64,000 nt of DNA from Streptococcus salivarius (GCF_009738225.1 NZ_CP018187.1:1250501-1314500); one strand, 5' to 3'; shown: positions 1 to 10,077, numbered from the stretch's first letter. The notes: generated by a model from the sequence alone, not told the origin. A program made the numbers and translations.

Positions 1-198
1 TAAATAAGAATTGGTCTTAGTTGCTGCCATTTTCAGACTAGAATCCACATTTGAATAAACGCCGTAACTCAGAATCTGCAAAATCATGACAGTCATGACA
101 AGGAAAATACCAGAAAAAGTGGCAAAGAAATGAATGAAAGACTTAAATCCTTCTGACTTGATTCTCCTAAAGAGATAATTGAAAAATTTAGTCAGCAT
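1..198 (-). CDS. ciaH: Sensor histidine kinase CiaH, N-terminal part only
   Basis: The 66 codons present read [20 protein letters not shown] and continue into a hydrophobic first membrane segment (around residues 22-45), then the start of an extracytoplasmic loop. The rest lies beyond the left edge. The ATG overlaps the end of ciaR by 11 nt, so the two are translationally coupled. In streptococci CiaH is the membrane kinase that phosphorylates CiaR in response to envelope stress; the kinase domain is not visible here. The identity rests on position and on the N-terminal sequence. Confidence 0.85.
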   Translation of the reverse strand, partial: MLTKFFNYLFRRIKSEGFKSFIHFFATFSGIFLVMTVMILQILSYGVYSNVDSSLKMAATKTNSYL

Positions 199-862
199 TC
201 TTCAAAATGTACCCCACACTTCTCAAGGTTTGGAGGTTGGCAGCAAAGTCTGTTCCTTTAAGTTTCTTACGAATTTTAGAAACGTATACTTCAACAACTG
301 ATACCGTAGTATCACTATCAAATCCCCAAAGACGGTCAAAAATTTGTGACTTAGGCAAGATAACATTCTGATTTTGTAAGAAATAAACTAATAAATCAAA
401 CTCTTTACCAAGAAGTTCTACCTCTTTATCCCCCACAAAGGTTGAATTTGTAGCAAGATTGACACGAACATCACCAAAAGAAAGTGTGTTTTGGTCAAAT
501 TTACCAGAGCGTTTCAAAAGTGCTTGAATACGCATCTTCAACTCTTCTAAGTAGAAAGGTTTGGTTAGATAGTCATCCGCACCAAGTTCAAAACCATGTC
601 CCTTATCGTCTAGACTTTCCTTAGCAGTCATGATAAGTACAGGAGTTGTTACACCTTTATCACGTAATTCTCTAAGAACAGTGAAACCATCTTTTTCAGG
701 TAACATTAAGTCTAAAAGAATCAAATCATAGACGCCACTTTCAGCTTCGTAGAGGCCTTCATCACCATCAAAGACCTGCATAACATCAGCAAAGTCATCT
801 AAAAAATCAAAAACTGAGTTGGACAAACTCAAATCATCTTCTACTAGTAGTATTTTAATCAT
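188..862 (-). CDS. ciaR: Response regulator CiaR (OmpR/PhoB family)
   Basis: A 224-residue two-domain regulator. The receiver domain (about 1-115) has the acidic pocket VEDD, the phosphoacceptor Asp in LILLDLMLP near residue 51, and the conserved Lys in YLTKPF. The C-terminal winged-helix DNA-binding domain (about 125-222) ends in the typical [16 protein letters not shown] pattern. It is the first gene of the ciaRH operon. In streptococci the system controls envelope-stress, competence and csRNA genes; dlt, also in this window, is a reported target in pneumococcus. The length is normal and I see no defect. Confidence 0.93.
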   Translation of the reverse strand: MIKILLVEDDLSLSNSVFDFLDDFADVMQVFDGDEGLYEAESGVYDLILLDLMLPEKDGFTVLRELRDKGVTTPVLIMTAKESLDDKGHGFELGADDYLTKPFYLEELKMRIQALLKRSGKFDQNTLSFGDVRVNLATNSTFVGDKEVELLGKEFDLLVYFLQNQNVILPKSQIFDRLWGFDSDTTVSVVEVYVSKIRKKLKGTDFAANLQTLRSVGYILKNAD

Positions 863-1060
863 AGTTATCCCCCTTGTTAGGTGTCAAAGATACAAAGAAC
901 ACTTTGACTAAGTCTTATCATTATATCTAAAATACACATAATCATCTAGTGCTTTGATCTTCTTTTATTTAGATTCAGTCTACTATACTTTCCTTAAGTT
1001 TTTCATAACTGGAACGAAAAACAGCACCAATAGGTACTGCCCTTTTATCGTTATTTTTTC

Positions 1061-2731
1061 TTAGAACAAACCAACAGCTGTTCCATCTTCAGAAACGTCC
1101 ATTTTAAGGGCTGCTGGAGCTTTTGGAAGACCTGGCATGGTCATAACATCACCTGTAAGAGCCACGATAAATCCAGCACCTGTTTTAGGAACAAACTCAC
1201 GAATAGTGATATCAAAACCTTCTGGTGCTCCAAGCAAGAATTGGTTATCTGAGAAACTATATTGTGTTTTAGCCATACATACTGGTAATTTATCCCAACC
1301 AAATTCGGCAAATTGTTTAAGTTGGTTCTTAGCTTTTTTCTCGAAGACAACTGATTTACCACCATAGATTTCAGTAACAATCTTAGTGATTTTCGCTTCC
1401 AAGCTATCATCATCAGAATAAAGACGTTTATAGTCAGCATTCCCATTTTCAACAGCATCAACTACCGCGTTGGCAAGGTCAATACCACCATCAGCACCAT
1501 TAGCCCAAACGCTAGCCAATTCAACAGGAACATCGATTTCTGCACAAAGTTCTTTAAGGGCTGCAATTTCAGCTTCTGTATCAGCAACAAACTCGTTAAT
1601 AGCAACGACTGCAGGAAGACCGAATTTACGAACATTTTCCACATGACGTTTCAAGTTAGCGAAGCCATCACGAACAGCTTGAACATTTTCTTCAGAGAGG
1701 TCCGTTTTGGCTACCCCACCGTGCATTTTAAGGGCACGAAGTGTCGCGACAATAACAACAGCATCAGGAGTTGTTGGGAGGTTTGGAGTCTTGATATCAA
1801 GGAATTTTTCAGCACCAAGGTCAGCACCGAAACCTGCTTCCGTAATTGTATAATCTGCCAAACGTAGCGCTGTAGATGTAGCTAGAACTGAGTTACATCC
1901 ATGAGCAATGTTGGCAAATGGTCCACCGTGTACCAAAGCTGGTGTCCCATAAATTGTTTGTACCAAGTTAGGTTTGATGGCATCTTTAAGAATAAGTGTA
2001 AGCGCACCTTCGATTTCAAGATCACGCACATAAACAGGTGTACGGTCATAACGGTAAGCAACTACAATGTTAGCCAAACGTTCTTTAAGGTCTTTAATAT
2101 CAGTAGCTAAGCAAAGAATCGCCATGATTTCAGATGCAACAGTAATGTCAAAACCATCTTCACGTGGAATACCGTTAAGGGGACCGCCAAGACCAACATT
2201 TACATGACGAAGCGCACGGTCATTAAGGTCAACCACACGTTTCCAGATAATACGACGTTGGTCAATACCTAGTGCATTTCCTTGGTGAATATGATTATCA
2301 AGGAGAGCAGACAAAGCGTTATTAGCTGTGGTGATAGCGTGCATATCCCCTGTAAAGTGAAGGTTAATATCTTCCATCGGAAGGACTTGTGCGTAACCAC
2401 CACCTGCAGCACCACCTTTAATCCCCATAACAGGACCAAGAGATGGTTCACGAAGGGCAATCATAGTTTTCTTACCAATTTTGTTCAGAGCGTCTGCAAG
2501 ACCAATTGACATAGTTGATTTCCCTTCACCAGCTGGTGTTGGGTTGATGGCTGTTACCAAAATCAATTTTCCTGGTTTATTGTCTTTGACTGCATTGATT
2601 TTATCAAATGACAATTTTGCCTTATATTTTCCGTAGAGTTCCAAATCGTCAAAGCCGATTCCAACTTTTTCAACTACTTCTGTGATTGGTTTTAATTCTA
2701 CACTTTGAGCAATTTCGATATCTGTTTTCAT
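1061..2731 (-). CDS. fhs: Formate--tetrahydrofolate ligase
   Basis: A 556-residue cytoplasmic enzyme that makes 10-formyl-THF from formate, ATP and tetrahydrofolate, feeding purine synthesis and initiator tRNA formylation. The P-loop TPAGEGKST lies near residue 67, and the glycine-rich [14 protein letters not shown] and [13 protein letters not shown] segments are typical of the family. Length is normal. It is monocistronic, with an extended -10 promoter and a perfect PurBox upstream, which suggests activation by PurR together with purine genes elsewhere. The start has a GGAG ribosome site 6-8 nt upstream. Confidence 0.97.
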   Translation of the reverse strand: MKTDIEIAQSVELKPITEVVEKVGIGFDDLELYGKYKAKLSFDKINAVKDNKPGKLILVTAINPTPAGEGKSTMSIGLADALNKIGKKTMIALREPSLGPVMGIKGGAAGGGYAQVLPMEDINLHFTGDMHAITTANNALSALLDNHIHQGNALGIDQRRIIWKRVVDLNDRALRHVNVGLGGPLNGIPREDGFDITVASEIMAILCLATDIKDLKERLANIVVAYRYDRTPVYVRDLEIEGALTLILKDAIKPNLVQTIYGTPALVHGGPFANIAHGCNSVLATSTALRLADYTITEAGFGADLGAEKFLDIKTPNLPTTPDAVVIVATLRALKMHGGVAKTDLSEENVQAVRDGFANLKRHVENVRKFGLPAVVAINEFVADTEAEIAALKELCAEIDVPVELASVWANGADGGIDLANAVVDAVENGNADYKRLYSDDDSLEAKITKIVTEIYGGKSVVFEKKAKNQLKQFAEFGWDKLPVCMAKTQYSFSDNQFLLGAPEGFDITIREFVPKTGAGFIVALTGDVMTMPGLPKAPAALKMDVSEDGTAVGLF

Positions 2732-2761
2732 GAGACACTCCTCTATATTTTTCTAGAATCT

Positions 2762-2767
2762 ATTATA
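2762..2767 (-). promoter_or_regulatory. fhs promoter -10 (extended)
   Basis: On the minus strand TATAAT is preceded by TGT, giving a TGn-TATAAT extended -10 about 30 nt upstream of the fhs ATG. No good -35 lies at 17 bp, which fits a promoter that needs an activator. Confidence 0.65.
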
Positions 2768-2812
2768 ACAGAGTTTCATAAAAAACGCATTATTTTTGGT
2801 TAATTACTTTTC

Positions 2813-2825
2813 AATGTTCGGTTTT
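2813..2825 (-). promoter_or_regulatory. PurBox upstream of fhs
   Basis: The minus strand reads AAAACCGAACATT, a full match to the PurBox AWWWCCGAACWWT bound by PurR in lactococci and streptococci. Its centre lies about 64 bp upstream of the start point predicted from the fhs -10, a usual distance for activation by PurR. Confidence 0.7.
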
Positions 2826-2889
2826 TGTTTTGTTATAAATCGTTATAACTTTAATTTATAGGGGTACAACTAAAAAAGACCTACTATTA

Positions 2890-2918
2890 TTTACTAAAAA
2901 CGCAATTTTTAGTACAAT
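2890..2918 (+). promoter_or_regulatory. coaB promoter, apparently leaderless
   Basis: TTTACT (2890-2895), a 17-bp spacer and TACAAT (2913-2918). Only six bases separate the -10 from the coaB ATG, so transcription should begin at or within a base or two of the start codon. No Shine-Dalgarno sequence lies in the gap. Confidence 0.6.
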
Positions 2919-2924
2919 ACTACT

Positions 2925-3608
2925 ATGAAAATTTTGATTACATCGGGTGGTACCACTGAAAAGATTGATGCTGTGCGTGGAATCACAAACCATTCAACAG
3001 GTTATCTAGGTAAGGAAATCGCTGAACTTTTCTTGGCTAAGGGGCACCAAGTAACCTTAGTAACGACCAAGACAGCGGTTAAACCAGAACCGAAAGAAAA
3101 TCTAAAGATTACAGAAATTACGAACGTAGATAGTCTTCTCAAAAAAATGGAGCCACTCGTCAAAGAGCACGATGTCCTCATCCATAGTATGGCAGTTTCT
3201 GATTATACGCCTGTTTATATGACGGATATCGCTGAATTAGAGGCTACTGAAGATCTCGCTCAATTCTTGCATAAGTCTAACACTGAGAGCAAGATATCTT
3301 CAGCTTCAGAGTATCAAGTTCTCTTTCTTAAAAAAACACCGAAGGTCATTAGCCTTGTTAAACAATGGAATCCTACTATTCAATTGATTGGCTTCAAACT
3401 TTTAGTTAATGTAAGTAAAGATGAGCTTTTTGAGGTTGCTCGTGCAAGTCTGAGACGCAACAAAGCAGATATCATTGTCGCAAACGACTTGAGTGATATT
3501 TCTCCAGATCAACATATCGCCTATCTAGTTGACGAAAAAAGCGAGGAGAAGGTTGGGACCAAAGCTGCAATTGCTCGAGCTTTATTTGAAAGGATATGCC
3601 ATGACTAA
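2925..3608 (+). CDS. coaB: Phosphopantothenate--cysteine ligase
   Basis: 227 residues; the separate CoaB enzyme of streptococci, which joins cysteine to 4'-phosphopantothenate in CoA synthesis. It opens with MKILITSGGTTEKID and has the nucleotide-binding pattern RGITNHSTGYLG near residues 19-30, the IHSMAVSDY segment and ANDLSDI near the end. In many bacteria CoaB is fused to CoaC; here they are separate genes overlapping by 8 nt. The start codon has no ribosome site and sits directly behind a promoter, so the mRNA is probably leaderless. Confidence 0.94.
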   Translation: MKILITSGGTTEKIDAVRGITNHSTGYLGKEIAELFLAKGHQVTLVTTKTAVKPEPKENLKITEITNVDSLLKKMEPLVKEHDVLIHSMAVSDYTPVYMTDIAELEATEDLAQFLHKSNTESKISSASEYQVLFLKKTPKVISLVKQWNPTIQLIGFKLLVNVSKDELFEVARASLRRNKADIIVANDLSDISPDQHIAYLVDEKSEEKVGTKAAIARALFERICHD

Positions 3609-4146
3609 ACGTATCATCCTTGCTGTTTCAGGATCAATTTCTGCCTATAAAGCAGCCGATCTAACAAGCAGGTTAAAGAAAAAAGGTTATGATGTTCACG
3701 TCATTATAACTGAAGCTGCTCAAGCCTTTATCACCCCTCTGACACTTCAAGTTCTCTCGAAGAACCCCGTTCACACTGATGTCATGGAAGAAAGATTAGC
3801 TGAACGTATTAATCATATTGACTTAGGAAAAGAAGCTGACCTCTTTATTGTAGTTCCAGCTTCAGCAAATACCATTGCCAAATTAGCACATGGTATGGCC
3901 GATAATATGCTTACTGCTACTGCTTTAGCTTTACCTAGCACTACCCCAAAACTAATTGCCCCTGCAATGAATACGAAAATGTATGAGAATCCACTGACTA
4001 GGAAAAATTTAGATACTTTGCATGACCTTGGCTACCAAGAAATTCTTCCAAAATCAGGATTACTGGCTTGTGGAGATACGGGACGCGGTGCCTTAGCTGA
4101 TATCGATGACATTATTGAATCCATTGACAATGCTTTAACAAAATAG
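3601..4146 (+). CDS. coaC: Phosphopantothenoylcysteine decarboxylase
   Basis: 181 residues from the ATG giving MTKRIILAVSGSISAYKA; an AAGGA ribosome site lies inside the end of coaB, which overlaps by 8 nt. It is an HFCD-family flavoprotein that decarboxylates 4'-phosphopantothenoylcysteine to 4'-phosphopantetheine. Visible features are the FMN-binding GSISAYK, the PASANT motif (about residues 83-88), the substrate-binding PAMNTKMYENP, and the C-terminal substrate flap with GLLACGDTGRG. A start 24 codons upstream is possible but would run through most of the coaB tail. Confidence 0.94.
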   Translation: MTKRIILAVSGSISAYKAADLTSRLKKKGYDVHVIITEAAQAFITPLTLQVLSKNPVHTDVMEERLAERINHIDLGKEADLFIVVPASANTIAKLAHGMADNMLTATALALPSTTPKLIAPAMNTKMYENPLTRKNLDTLHDLGYQEILPKSGLLACGDTGRGALADIDDIIESIDNALTK

Positions 4147-4171
4147 CCTTGTAGAGAATAAAAAGGAGTTT

Positions 4172-4747
4172 ATGATGAATAAGAAAAATAAAGCAAACCA
4201 AACAGCGCAGTTAGCGCTCTTGATAGCGACTATGGTTGTTATCGAAGTACTTAGTCAAACCATCTTTGCCGCTTTTGTACTTCCAATTAAACCAACCCTA
4301 ACGCACATCCCAGTTATTATTGCTAGTATCGTCTATGGTCCTAAAATTGGAGCCTATTTGGGTGGTTTCATGGGAATTATGAGTATTGTTCGTAACACAA
4401 TCATTTATACGGTTAGTAGCTATCTCTTTAGTCCCTTTGTTGAAGGGGGAACTTGGGCATCTGTAGTCATTGCCATCGTCCCTCGCATCCTAATCGGTAT
4501 TTTCCCCTACTTTGTCTACAAGTTACTTCAAAACCGTCTAGGTTTGACTCTATCTGGGGTTTTAGGTGCTTTCACAAATACATTTTTCGTACTTATTGGC
4601 ATCTACTTCCTAATTCCTAACTTTTACACAACAGGTGGGAAAACACTAATGGCAACCATTTTCACAACAAATTCGATTGCTGAAATGATTATCGCTGGCC
4701 TGCTAACCCTAAGTATCACACCTGTATTATTAAGATTGAAAAAATAA
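4172..4747 (+). CDS. ECF transporter S component, pantothenate type (PanT-like)
   Basis: 191 residues with about five to six hydrophobic segments and the N-terminal LALLIATMVVIEVLSQ helix followed by KPTLTHIPVIIAS, a layout common to S components of group II ECF vitamin importers. It follows coaC by 25 nt with a GGAG ribosome site. The gene context (coaB-coaC) makes pantothenate the likely substrate. It would need the shared EcfAA'T module encoded elsewhere. Substrate assignment is inferred from context. Confidence 0.8.
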   Translation: MMNKKNKANQTAQLALLIATMVVIEVLSQTIFAAFVLPIKPTLTHIPVIIASIVYGPKIGAYLGGFMGIMSIVRNTIIYTVSSYLFSPFVEGGTWASVVIAIVPRILIGIFPYFVYKLLQNRLGLTLSGVLGAFTNTFFVLIGIYFLIPNFYTTGGKTLMATIFTTNSIAEMIIAGLLTLSITPVLLRLKK

Positions 4748-4750
4748 AGA

Positions 4751-4778
4751 AAAAACATGGTAATTACCATGTTTTTTT
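4751..4778 (+). terminator. Rho-independent terminator after the coa operon
   Basis: The perfect hairpin ACATGGTAA/TTACCATGT is flanked by A and T runs. It ends the coa operon and lies just before the pgm promoter. Confidence 0.85.
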
Positions 4779-4788
4779 CTTTTAATTA

Positions 4789-4811
4789 TGGTATAATGTA
4801 AGCGTTTAAAA
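4789..4811 (+). promoter_or_regulatory. pgm promoter overlapped by a cre-like site
   Basis: The extended -10 TGG-TATAAT (4789-4797) has a cre-like sequence, ATGTAAGCGTTTAAAA (4796-4811), lying across its end and the expected start point. It matches 15 of 16 positions of WTGNAANCGNWNNCWW. A CcpA site here would repress. The inference comes from position alone. Confidence 0.5.
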
Positions 4812-4828
4812 ATATAAAGGAGATTGCT

Positions 4829-6547
4829 ATGTCTTACACTGAAAATTATCAAAAATGGCTCGACTTCGCTGAATTGCCTGCTTACCTTCGTGATGAGTTG
4901 GTCGCAATGGATGAAAAAACGAAAGAAGATGCCTTCTATACCAACCTTGAATTTGGTACTGCAGGTATGCGTGGTTTGATTGGTGCTGGCACTAACCGCA
5001 TTAACATTTACGTTGTTCGCCAAGCAACTGAAGGTTTGGCTCAATTGATCGACTCAAAAGGGGAAGAAGCTAAAAAACGTGGTGTTGCTATCGCTTACGA
5101 TAGCCGTCACTTCTCTCCTGAGTTTGCTTTTGAATCTGCTCAAGTTTTGGCTGCTCATGGTATCAAATCTTATGTATTTGAAAGCCTACGTCCAACACCT
5201 GAATTGTCCTTTGCTGTTCGTCACCTCCACACATTTGCAGGTATCATGGTAACAGCTAGCCATAACCCTGCTCCATTTAATGGTTACAAAGTATACGGTG
5301 AAGATGGTGGACAAATGCCACCTGCAGATGCGGATGCATTGACAGATTACATCCGTGCTATCGAAAATCCATTCACTGTCCAATTGGCTGACCTTGAAGA
5401 AAGCAAAGCCAGTGGCTTGATTGAAGTTATCGGTGAAAACGTCGACGCTGAATATTTGAAAGAAGTGAAAGGCGTTAACATCAACCAAGACTTGATCAAT
5501 GAATACGGTCGCGACATGAAGATTGTCTACACTCCACTTCATGGTACTGGTGAAATGTTGGCTCGTCGTGCTCTTGCGCAAGCTGGATTTGAAGCAGTTC
5601 AAGTTGTTGAAGCTCAAGCTGTTCCAGATGCTGACTTCTCAACTGTTAAATCTCCAAACCCTGAAAACCAAGCTGCTTTTGCTCTTGCTGAAGAACTTGG
5701 CCGCAGAGTAGACGCTGATGTATTGGTTGCAACTGACCCAGATGCCGACCGTCTTGGTGTTGAAATCCGCCAACCAGACGGTGCTTACCTCAACCTTTCT
5801 GGTAACCAAATCGGAGCTATCATTGCTAAATATATTCTTGAAGCTCACAAAACAGCTGGTACGCTTCCTGAAAATGCTGCCCTCTGTAAATCAATCGTAT
5901 CAACTGAGTTGGTAACTAAGATTGCAGAAAGCTACGGTGCGACTATGTTTAACGTCTTGACTGGTTTCAAATTTATCGGTGAAAAAATTCATGAATTTGA
6001 AACACAACACAACCACACTTACATGCTTGGTTTCGAAGAAAGCTTCGGTTATCTAATCAAACCATTCGTACGTGACAAAGATGCTATCCAAGCCGTTCTT
6101 ATCGTAGCTGAAATTGCTGCTTACTACCGTTCACGTGGTATGACTTTGGCAGATGGTATCGAAGAAATCTACAAACAATACGGCTACTTCGCAGAAAAAA
6201 CAATCTCTGTTACACTTTCAGGTGTTGACGGAGCTGCTGAAATTAAGAAAATCATGGATAAATTCCGTGGAAATGCTCCTAAACAATTCAATAACACAGA
6301 CATTGCTAAGACAGAAGACTTCTTGGAACAAACAGCTACTACTGCTGACGGCGTTGAAAAATTAACAACTCCTCCAAGTAACGTACTTAAATACATCTTG
6401 GCTGATGATTCATGGTTTGCCGTTCGTCCTTCAGGTACAGAACCAAAAATCAAATTCTACATTGCTACAGTTGGTGAATCTGACGCAGATGCTAAAGAAA
6501 AAATTGCTAACATCGAAGCAGAAATCAATGCTTTCGTAGGCGAATAA
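4829..6547 (+). CDS. pgmA: Phospho-sugar mutase (phosphoglucomutase / phosphomannomutase)
   Basis: A 572-residue alpha-D-phosphohexomutase that interconverts glucose-1-P and glucose-6-P, supplying UDP-glucose for wall and capsule polymers. The phosphoserine loop TASHNP is near residue 144, the Mg site DPDADRLG near 303-310, the sugar-binding GFEESFGY near 408-415, and the phosphate-binding RPSGTEPKIKFY near the C terminus. Early residues FGTAGMRG are also diagnostic. A strong ribosome site AAAGGAG precedes the ATG. The gene is monocistronic between two terminators. Codon use looks highly optimised, as expected for an abundant enzyme. Confidence 0.95.
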   Translation: MSYTENYQKWLDFAELPAYLRDELVAMDEKTKEDAFYTNLEFGTAGMRGLIGAGTNRINIYVVRQATEGLAQLIDSKGEEAKKRGVAIAYDSRHFSPEFAFESAQVLAAHGIKSYVFESLRPTPELSFAVRHLHTFAGIMVTASHNPAPFNGYKVYGEDGGQMPPADADALTDYIRAIENPFTVQLADLEESKASGLIEVIGENVDAEYLKEVKGVNINQDLINEYGRDMKIVYTPLHGTGEMLARRALAQAGFEAVQVVEAQAVPDADFSTVKSPNPENQAAFALAEELGRRVDADVLVATDPDADRLGVEIRQPDGAYLNLSGNQIGAIIAKYILEAHKTAGTLPENAALCKSIVSTELVTKIAESYGATMFNVLTGFKFIGEKIHEFETQHNHTYMLGFEESFGYLIKPFVRDKDAIQAVLIVAEIAAYYRSRGMTLADGIEEIYKQYGYFAEKTISVTLSGVDGAAEIKKIMDKFRGNAPKQFNNTDIAKTEDFLEQTATTADGVEKLTTPPSNVLKYILADDSWFAVRPSGTEPKIKFYIATVGESDADAKEKIANIEAEINAFVGE

Positions 6548-6552
6548 TACTT

Positions 6553-6583
6553 AAGACTTAGAGCTAAGCTCTAAGTCTTTTTT
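6553..6583 (+). terminator. Terminator after pgmA
   Basis: A long perfect stem, AAGACTTAGAGCT / AGCTCTAAGTCTT, runs directly into a T run. Confidence 0.9.
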
Positions 6584-6642
6584 ATACATGACAATACTAG
6601 GATTAGGTAAGCAAGTCACCTTTTTCATACTAAAACCACGAA

Positions 6643-6675
6643 ACCACCTATAGATTGATCTATAGGTGGTATTTT
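6643..6675 (-). terminator. Terminator after metF (minus strand)
   Basis: A perfect 13-bp stem, ACCACCTATAGAT / ATCTATAGGTGGT, with a 2-nt loop, 11 nt past the metF stop. The downstream side on the minus strand is TTTCG, so the T tract is short; it may work in either direction. Confidence 0.6.
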
Positions 6676-6685
6676 TATGATTCAA

Positions 6686-7561
6686 TTATAGAGCACCAAC
6701 TTGTGAATGATGCTTAAACAAAGAATGAGTAGCTTCATGAATCTGACGAGCAGTTTCTGCATTATTCATGGTATAGAGGTGAACACCTGCAACATCTTGC
6801 GTAACAAGGTCGACAATCTGGTCAATAGCATAGGCAAGACCTGCCGCTCTAAGTGACTCAGGATCATGTTCATACTTATCCAAAATGGCACGGAACTTAC
6901 GTGGCAAATGGATATTTTCACAAGTCTTAAGCAAACGTAGGGCTTGGTTACGATTCAAAATAGGCATAATACCCGCATGAATCGGTACATCAATTCCAGC
7001 CAAGGTACATTTATCTTGAAAATCATAGAAACGTTCATTGTCAAAGAAGAGTTGAGTTACAAGGCTAGAACAACCTGCATCAACCTTTTTCTTAAGGTTT
7101 TGGATATCAGAGATTTGATTTGGCGAATCTGGATGCCCTTCAGGATAGCAGGCACCGATGATATCAAATTGAGGAGCTTCTTCCTTAATAAACTCAATCA
7201 AATCAGTGGCATATCTAAAGTCTTTAAGAGGTTCCACACCAGGAATGATATCACCACGTAGGGCTAAGATACGGTGTACACCAACAGCATCCAAGTCACG
7301 TAAGGTATCAGCAACCTTTTCTTTACTCAAATAGATAGCCGGAAGGTGGGCAATCGTTGGGATGGCTAGGTCATTTTGAATATGATCTGCCAAAGGAACC
7401 GTCGTCTCTTTGATATTATATTTGTTATTACTAGCTGTCACACTGATAAAGTGTGGAGCCAATCCTTGCATATCCTCAAGGGCACGTAGAATTTTTTCGT
7501 TACCTACTGCAGGGTTAGGTGGAAAGACTTCAAAAGAGAGTGATGGTGTTTGGCTTGTCAT
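6686..7561 (-). CDS. metF: 5,10-methylenetetrahydrofolate reductase
   Basis: A 291-residue FAD-dependent TIM-barrel enzyme that reduces methylene-THF to 5-methyl-THF, the methyl donor for MetE just upstream. The start MTSQTPSLSFEVFPPN gives the conserved catalytic SFEVFPP segment; ALRGD (about residues 100-104), HPDSPN and the TQLFFDNERFYDF segment are typical. It lies 186 nt behind metE on the same strand and is probably co-transcribed, with a possible attenuating hairpin between them. Confidence 0.95.
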   Translation of the reverse strand: MTSQTPSLSFEVFPPNPAVGNEKILRALEDMQGLAPHFISVTASNNKYNIKETTVPLADHIQNDLAIPTIAHLPAIYLSKEKVADTLRDLDAVGVHRILALRGDIIPGVEPLKDFRYATDLIEFIKEEAPQFDIIGACYPEGHPDSPNQISDIQNLKKKVDAGCSSLVTQLFFDNERFYDFQDKCTLAGIDVPIHAGIMPILNRNQALRLLKTCENIHLPRKFRAILDKYEHDPESLRAAGLAYAIDQIVDLVTQDVAGVHLYTMNNAETARQIHEATHSLFKHHSQVGAL

Positions 7562-7695
7562 ATTTTATACCTTCTTCTTTTTAGATTTTTGTTAAGACAA
7601 AAGCTGTTTTAAGTGCCTATTGACTTCATAAAAATAGTGAAACACTTGTCAATCATAGCCTGCTTGCAAAAATCTTTAGAAATTTATTCGCTATT

Positions 7696-7728
7696 GAAAA
7701 CCTTCTACACTTAAGGAAGAAGGTCTTC
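7696..7728 (-). terminator. Hairpin between metE and metF
   Basis: ACCTTCT and AGAAGGT form a stem on the minus strand, followed by TTTTC. It may be a weak terminator that lowers metF relative to metE, or an mRNA-stabilising structure. Confidence 0.4.
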
Positions 7729-7747
7729 AACATATGATAACTTCCGC

Positions 7748-9997
7748 TTACAAGTTTTCGCGAGCTGCTTTTGCAGCTTCTACAAGCTTGATCAAGCTTT
7801 CTTTAGTTTCTTTGATTCCGCGAGTCTTCAAACCACAGTCAGGGTTGATCCATACTTTACCGCTTGGTACTTTAGCCAAGATTGCTTCGATAGTGTGGTC
7901 AATTTCACCGTCTTGTGGGACACGTGGTGAGTGGATATCGTAAACCCCAGGTCCAACTTCTGTTTGGAAGTTTTGAGCTTTAAGTTCATCCAAGATTTCA
8001 AGATTTGAACGACTAGCTTCAAATGAGATAACGTCAGCATCCAAGTTGTCGATGGCTGGAATGATATCTGTAAATTCTGAGTAACACATGTGAGTGTGGA
8101 TTTGTGTGTCTGGTGCTACAGTTGAGTGTACCAAACGGAAAGCTGGAATTGCCCAGTCGAGGTAATCCTCATACCAGTCACTACGACGGAGTGGCAATTT
8201 TTCACGAAGAGCAGCTTCGTCAATTTGGATAATTTTCACGCCTGCAGCTTCAAGGTCAAGCACTTCGTCTTTGATTGCAAGAGCAATTTGAAGAGTTGAA
8301 TCCTTAATAGAGATGTCCTCACGTGGGAATGACCAGTTAAGGATAGTTACAGGTCCAGTCAACATACCTTTAACAGGTTTGTCTGTACGGCTTTGTGCGT
8401 AGCTAGACCATTTAACAGTGATTGGGTTAAGACGAGTGACATCACCCCAAATGATTGGTGGTTTAACCCCACGCATACCGTATGATTGAACCCAACCATT
8501 TTTAGAGAAGAGGTAACCTGACAAGTTCTGACCGAAGTACTCCACCATGTCATTACGTTCAAACTCACCATGAACAAGAACGTCAAATCCAACTTCTTCT
8601 TGCCATTTAATCCATTCATCAGTGATCTCAGCAAGGAAAGCATCGTATTCTTCTTGTGATAATTCATTCTTACGGAAAGCCAAACGTTTAGCACGAACAT
8701 CCTTAGTTTGAGGGAATGAACCGATAGTTGTTGTTGGAAGCAATGGAAGTTTGAAAGCATCCTTTTGAATCTCTTCACGTTCTGCAAACGCTGGCAAACG
8801 AGTGTAATCAGCTTCAGTCAAACCTGCAATACGAGCACGAAGCTCAGCATTTTCACCAACACGCTCAGTCGCAAAGAGTTCTTTGTTAGCAGCAAGGGCT
8901 TCTGCACCTTGACCATTGCGGATGGCATCCAAGTCACGTAATTCACCCAATTTTTCAACCGCAAAGGCGAAGTGGTCCAAAATAGCTGGTTCAAAATCTT
9001 CATTGGCAGTTGTAAATGGTACGTGGAGAAGTGAGCAAGAGGTTGTCAAAACAACATTTTCAGCTGGAACTTGTTCAAGAATTGCAAGGCTCTTCTCGTA
9101 GTTGTTACGCCAGATGTTTTTACCATTGACGATACCGGCATAGAGAATCTTATCAGCTGGGAAACCACCTTTAACCAATTCAAGTGTTTTCTTACCTTCA
9201 ACAAAGTCAAGACCAATACCATCAACTGGCAAGTTCACAAGGTCATTGTAGACATCACGAACATCTCCAAAGTAAGTTTGAATCAAAACTTCAAGGCCTT
9301 TCTTATCAGCCAAGAGCTTGTTGTAGAGGTTCAAGAAGAGAGCTTTTTCTTCAGATGTCAAATCTTTAACAAGAGCTGGCTCATCGAGTTGAATACGAGT
9401 AGCACCAAGCTCTGCCAATTTTGCAAAAACATCTTGGTATGCAGAAACAAAGCTATCTACGAAGTCTTCAGCTTTTACACCATCTTCAAAGTCAGACAAT
9501 TGAAGGAAAGTGAATGGTCCAACCACAACTGGACGTGTATTAAGACCCAATTCTTTTGCTTCTTGGTACTCATCAAAAATTTTGTGACCAGCAAGTTTAA
9601 CTTCTGTTGTTTTTTCAAATTTAGGAACGATGTAATGGTAGTTAGTATTAAACCATTTTTTCATAGGAAGGGCACGTACATCCCCTTTTTCACCTTGGTA
9701 ACCACGCGCCAAAGCAAAGTAACGTTCAAGATCTGTCAAATCCAAGTTTTGAACAGATTCAGGTACGACGTTGAAAAGGAAAGCTGCATCAAGGAAGTTA
9801 TCGTAATGTGAAAAATCATTTGAAGGAATTTCAGTGATCCCCTTCTCTTTAACAATATTCCAGTGTTTTGCACGCAAGTCTTTGGCTGCTGCTAAAAGTT
9901 CATCTGCAGTAATTTCATTTCTAAAGTATTTTTCTGTTGTAAATTTTAATTCGCGGAATTCACCCAAACGTGGGAAACCAATGATAGTAGTTGACAT
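7748..9997 (-). CDS. metE: Cobalamin-independent methionine synthase
   Basis: 749 residues, normal for MetE, which transfers methyl from 5-methyl-THF(Glu)n to homocysteine. The N-terminal half carries the first barrel ([12 protein letters not shown] start). The C-terminal catalytic barrel has the zinc ligands in HTHMCYSEF (His and Cys) and NPDCGLKTR (Cys), plus the [12 protein letters not shown] segment. An AGGAGG ribosome site lies 8 nt before the ATG. MET-box palindromes upstream point to control by a LysR-type methionine regulator (MtaR/MetR). Confidence 0.97.
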   Translation of the reverse strand: MSTTIIGFPRLGEFRELKFTTEKYFRNEITADELLAAAKDLRAKHWNIVKEKGITEIPSNDFSHYDNFLDAAFLFNVVPESVQNLDLTDLERYFALARGYQGEKGDVRALPMKKWFNTNYHYIVPKFEKTTEVKLAGHKIFDEYQEAKELGLNTRPVVVGPFTFLQLSDFEDGVKAEDFVDSFVSAYQDVFAKLAELGATRIQLDEPALVKDLTSEEKALFLNLYNKLLADKKGLEVLIQTYFGDVRDVYNDLVNLPVDGIGLDFVEGKKTLELVKGGFPADKILYAGIVNGKNIWRNNYEKSLAILEQVPAENVVLTTSCSLLHVPFTTANEDFEPAILDHFAFAVEKLGELRDLDAIRNGQGAEALAANKELFATERVGENAELRARIAGLTEADYTRLPAFAEREEIQKDAFKLPLLPTTTIGSFPQTKDVRAKRLAFRKNELSQEEYDAFLAEITDEWIKWQEEVGFDVLVHGEFERNDMVEYFGQNLSGYLFSKNGWVQSYGMRGVKPPIIWGDVTRLNPITVKWSSYAQSRTDKPVKGMLTGPVTILNWSFPREDISIKDSTLQIALAIKDEVLDLEAAGVKIIQIDEAALREKLPLRRSDWYEDYLDWAIPAFRLVHSTVAPDTQIHTHMCYSEFTDIIPAIDNLDADVISFEASRSNLEILDELKAQNFQTEVGPGVYDIHSPRVPQDGEIDHTIEAILAKVPSGKVWINPDCGLKTRGIKETKESLIKLVEAAKAARENL

Positions 9998-10077
9998 CTT
10001 GTGTCCTCCTCTTTGTTGTTGAACTTATCTTACCAAAGAAATGAGTAGCTGTATAATTGCTATTAGTTTTCTCTATA

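Noticed and set aside
863..1060. A CiaR-controlled small RNA or autoregulatory repeat upstream of ciaR
   Set aside because: I found no TTTAAG-N5-TTTAAG pair and no clear promoter-terminator unit in the interval.
9071..9811. A 246-codon open frame opposite metE
   Set aside because: It is the mirror of a strongly coding gene; its translation is low in complexity typical of antisense frames, and metE is complete.
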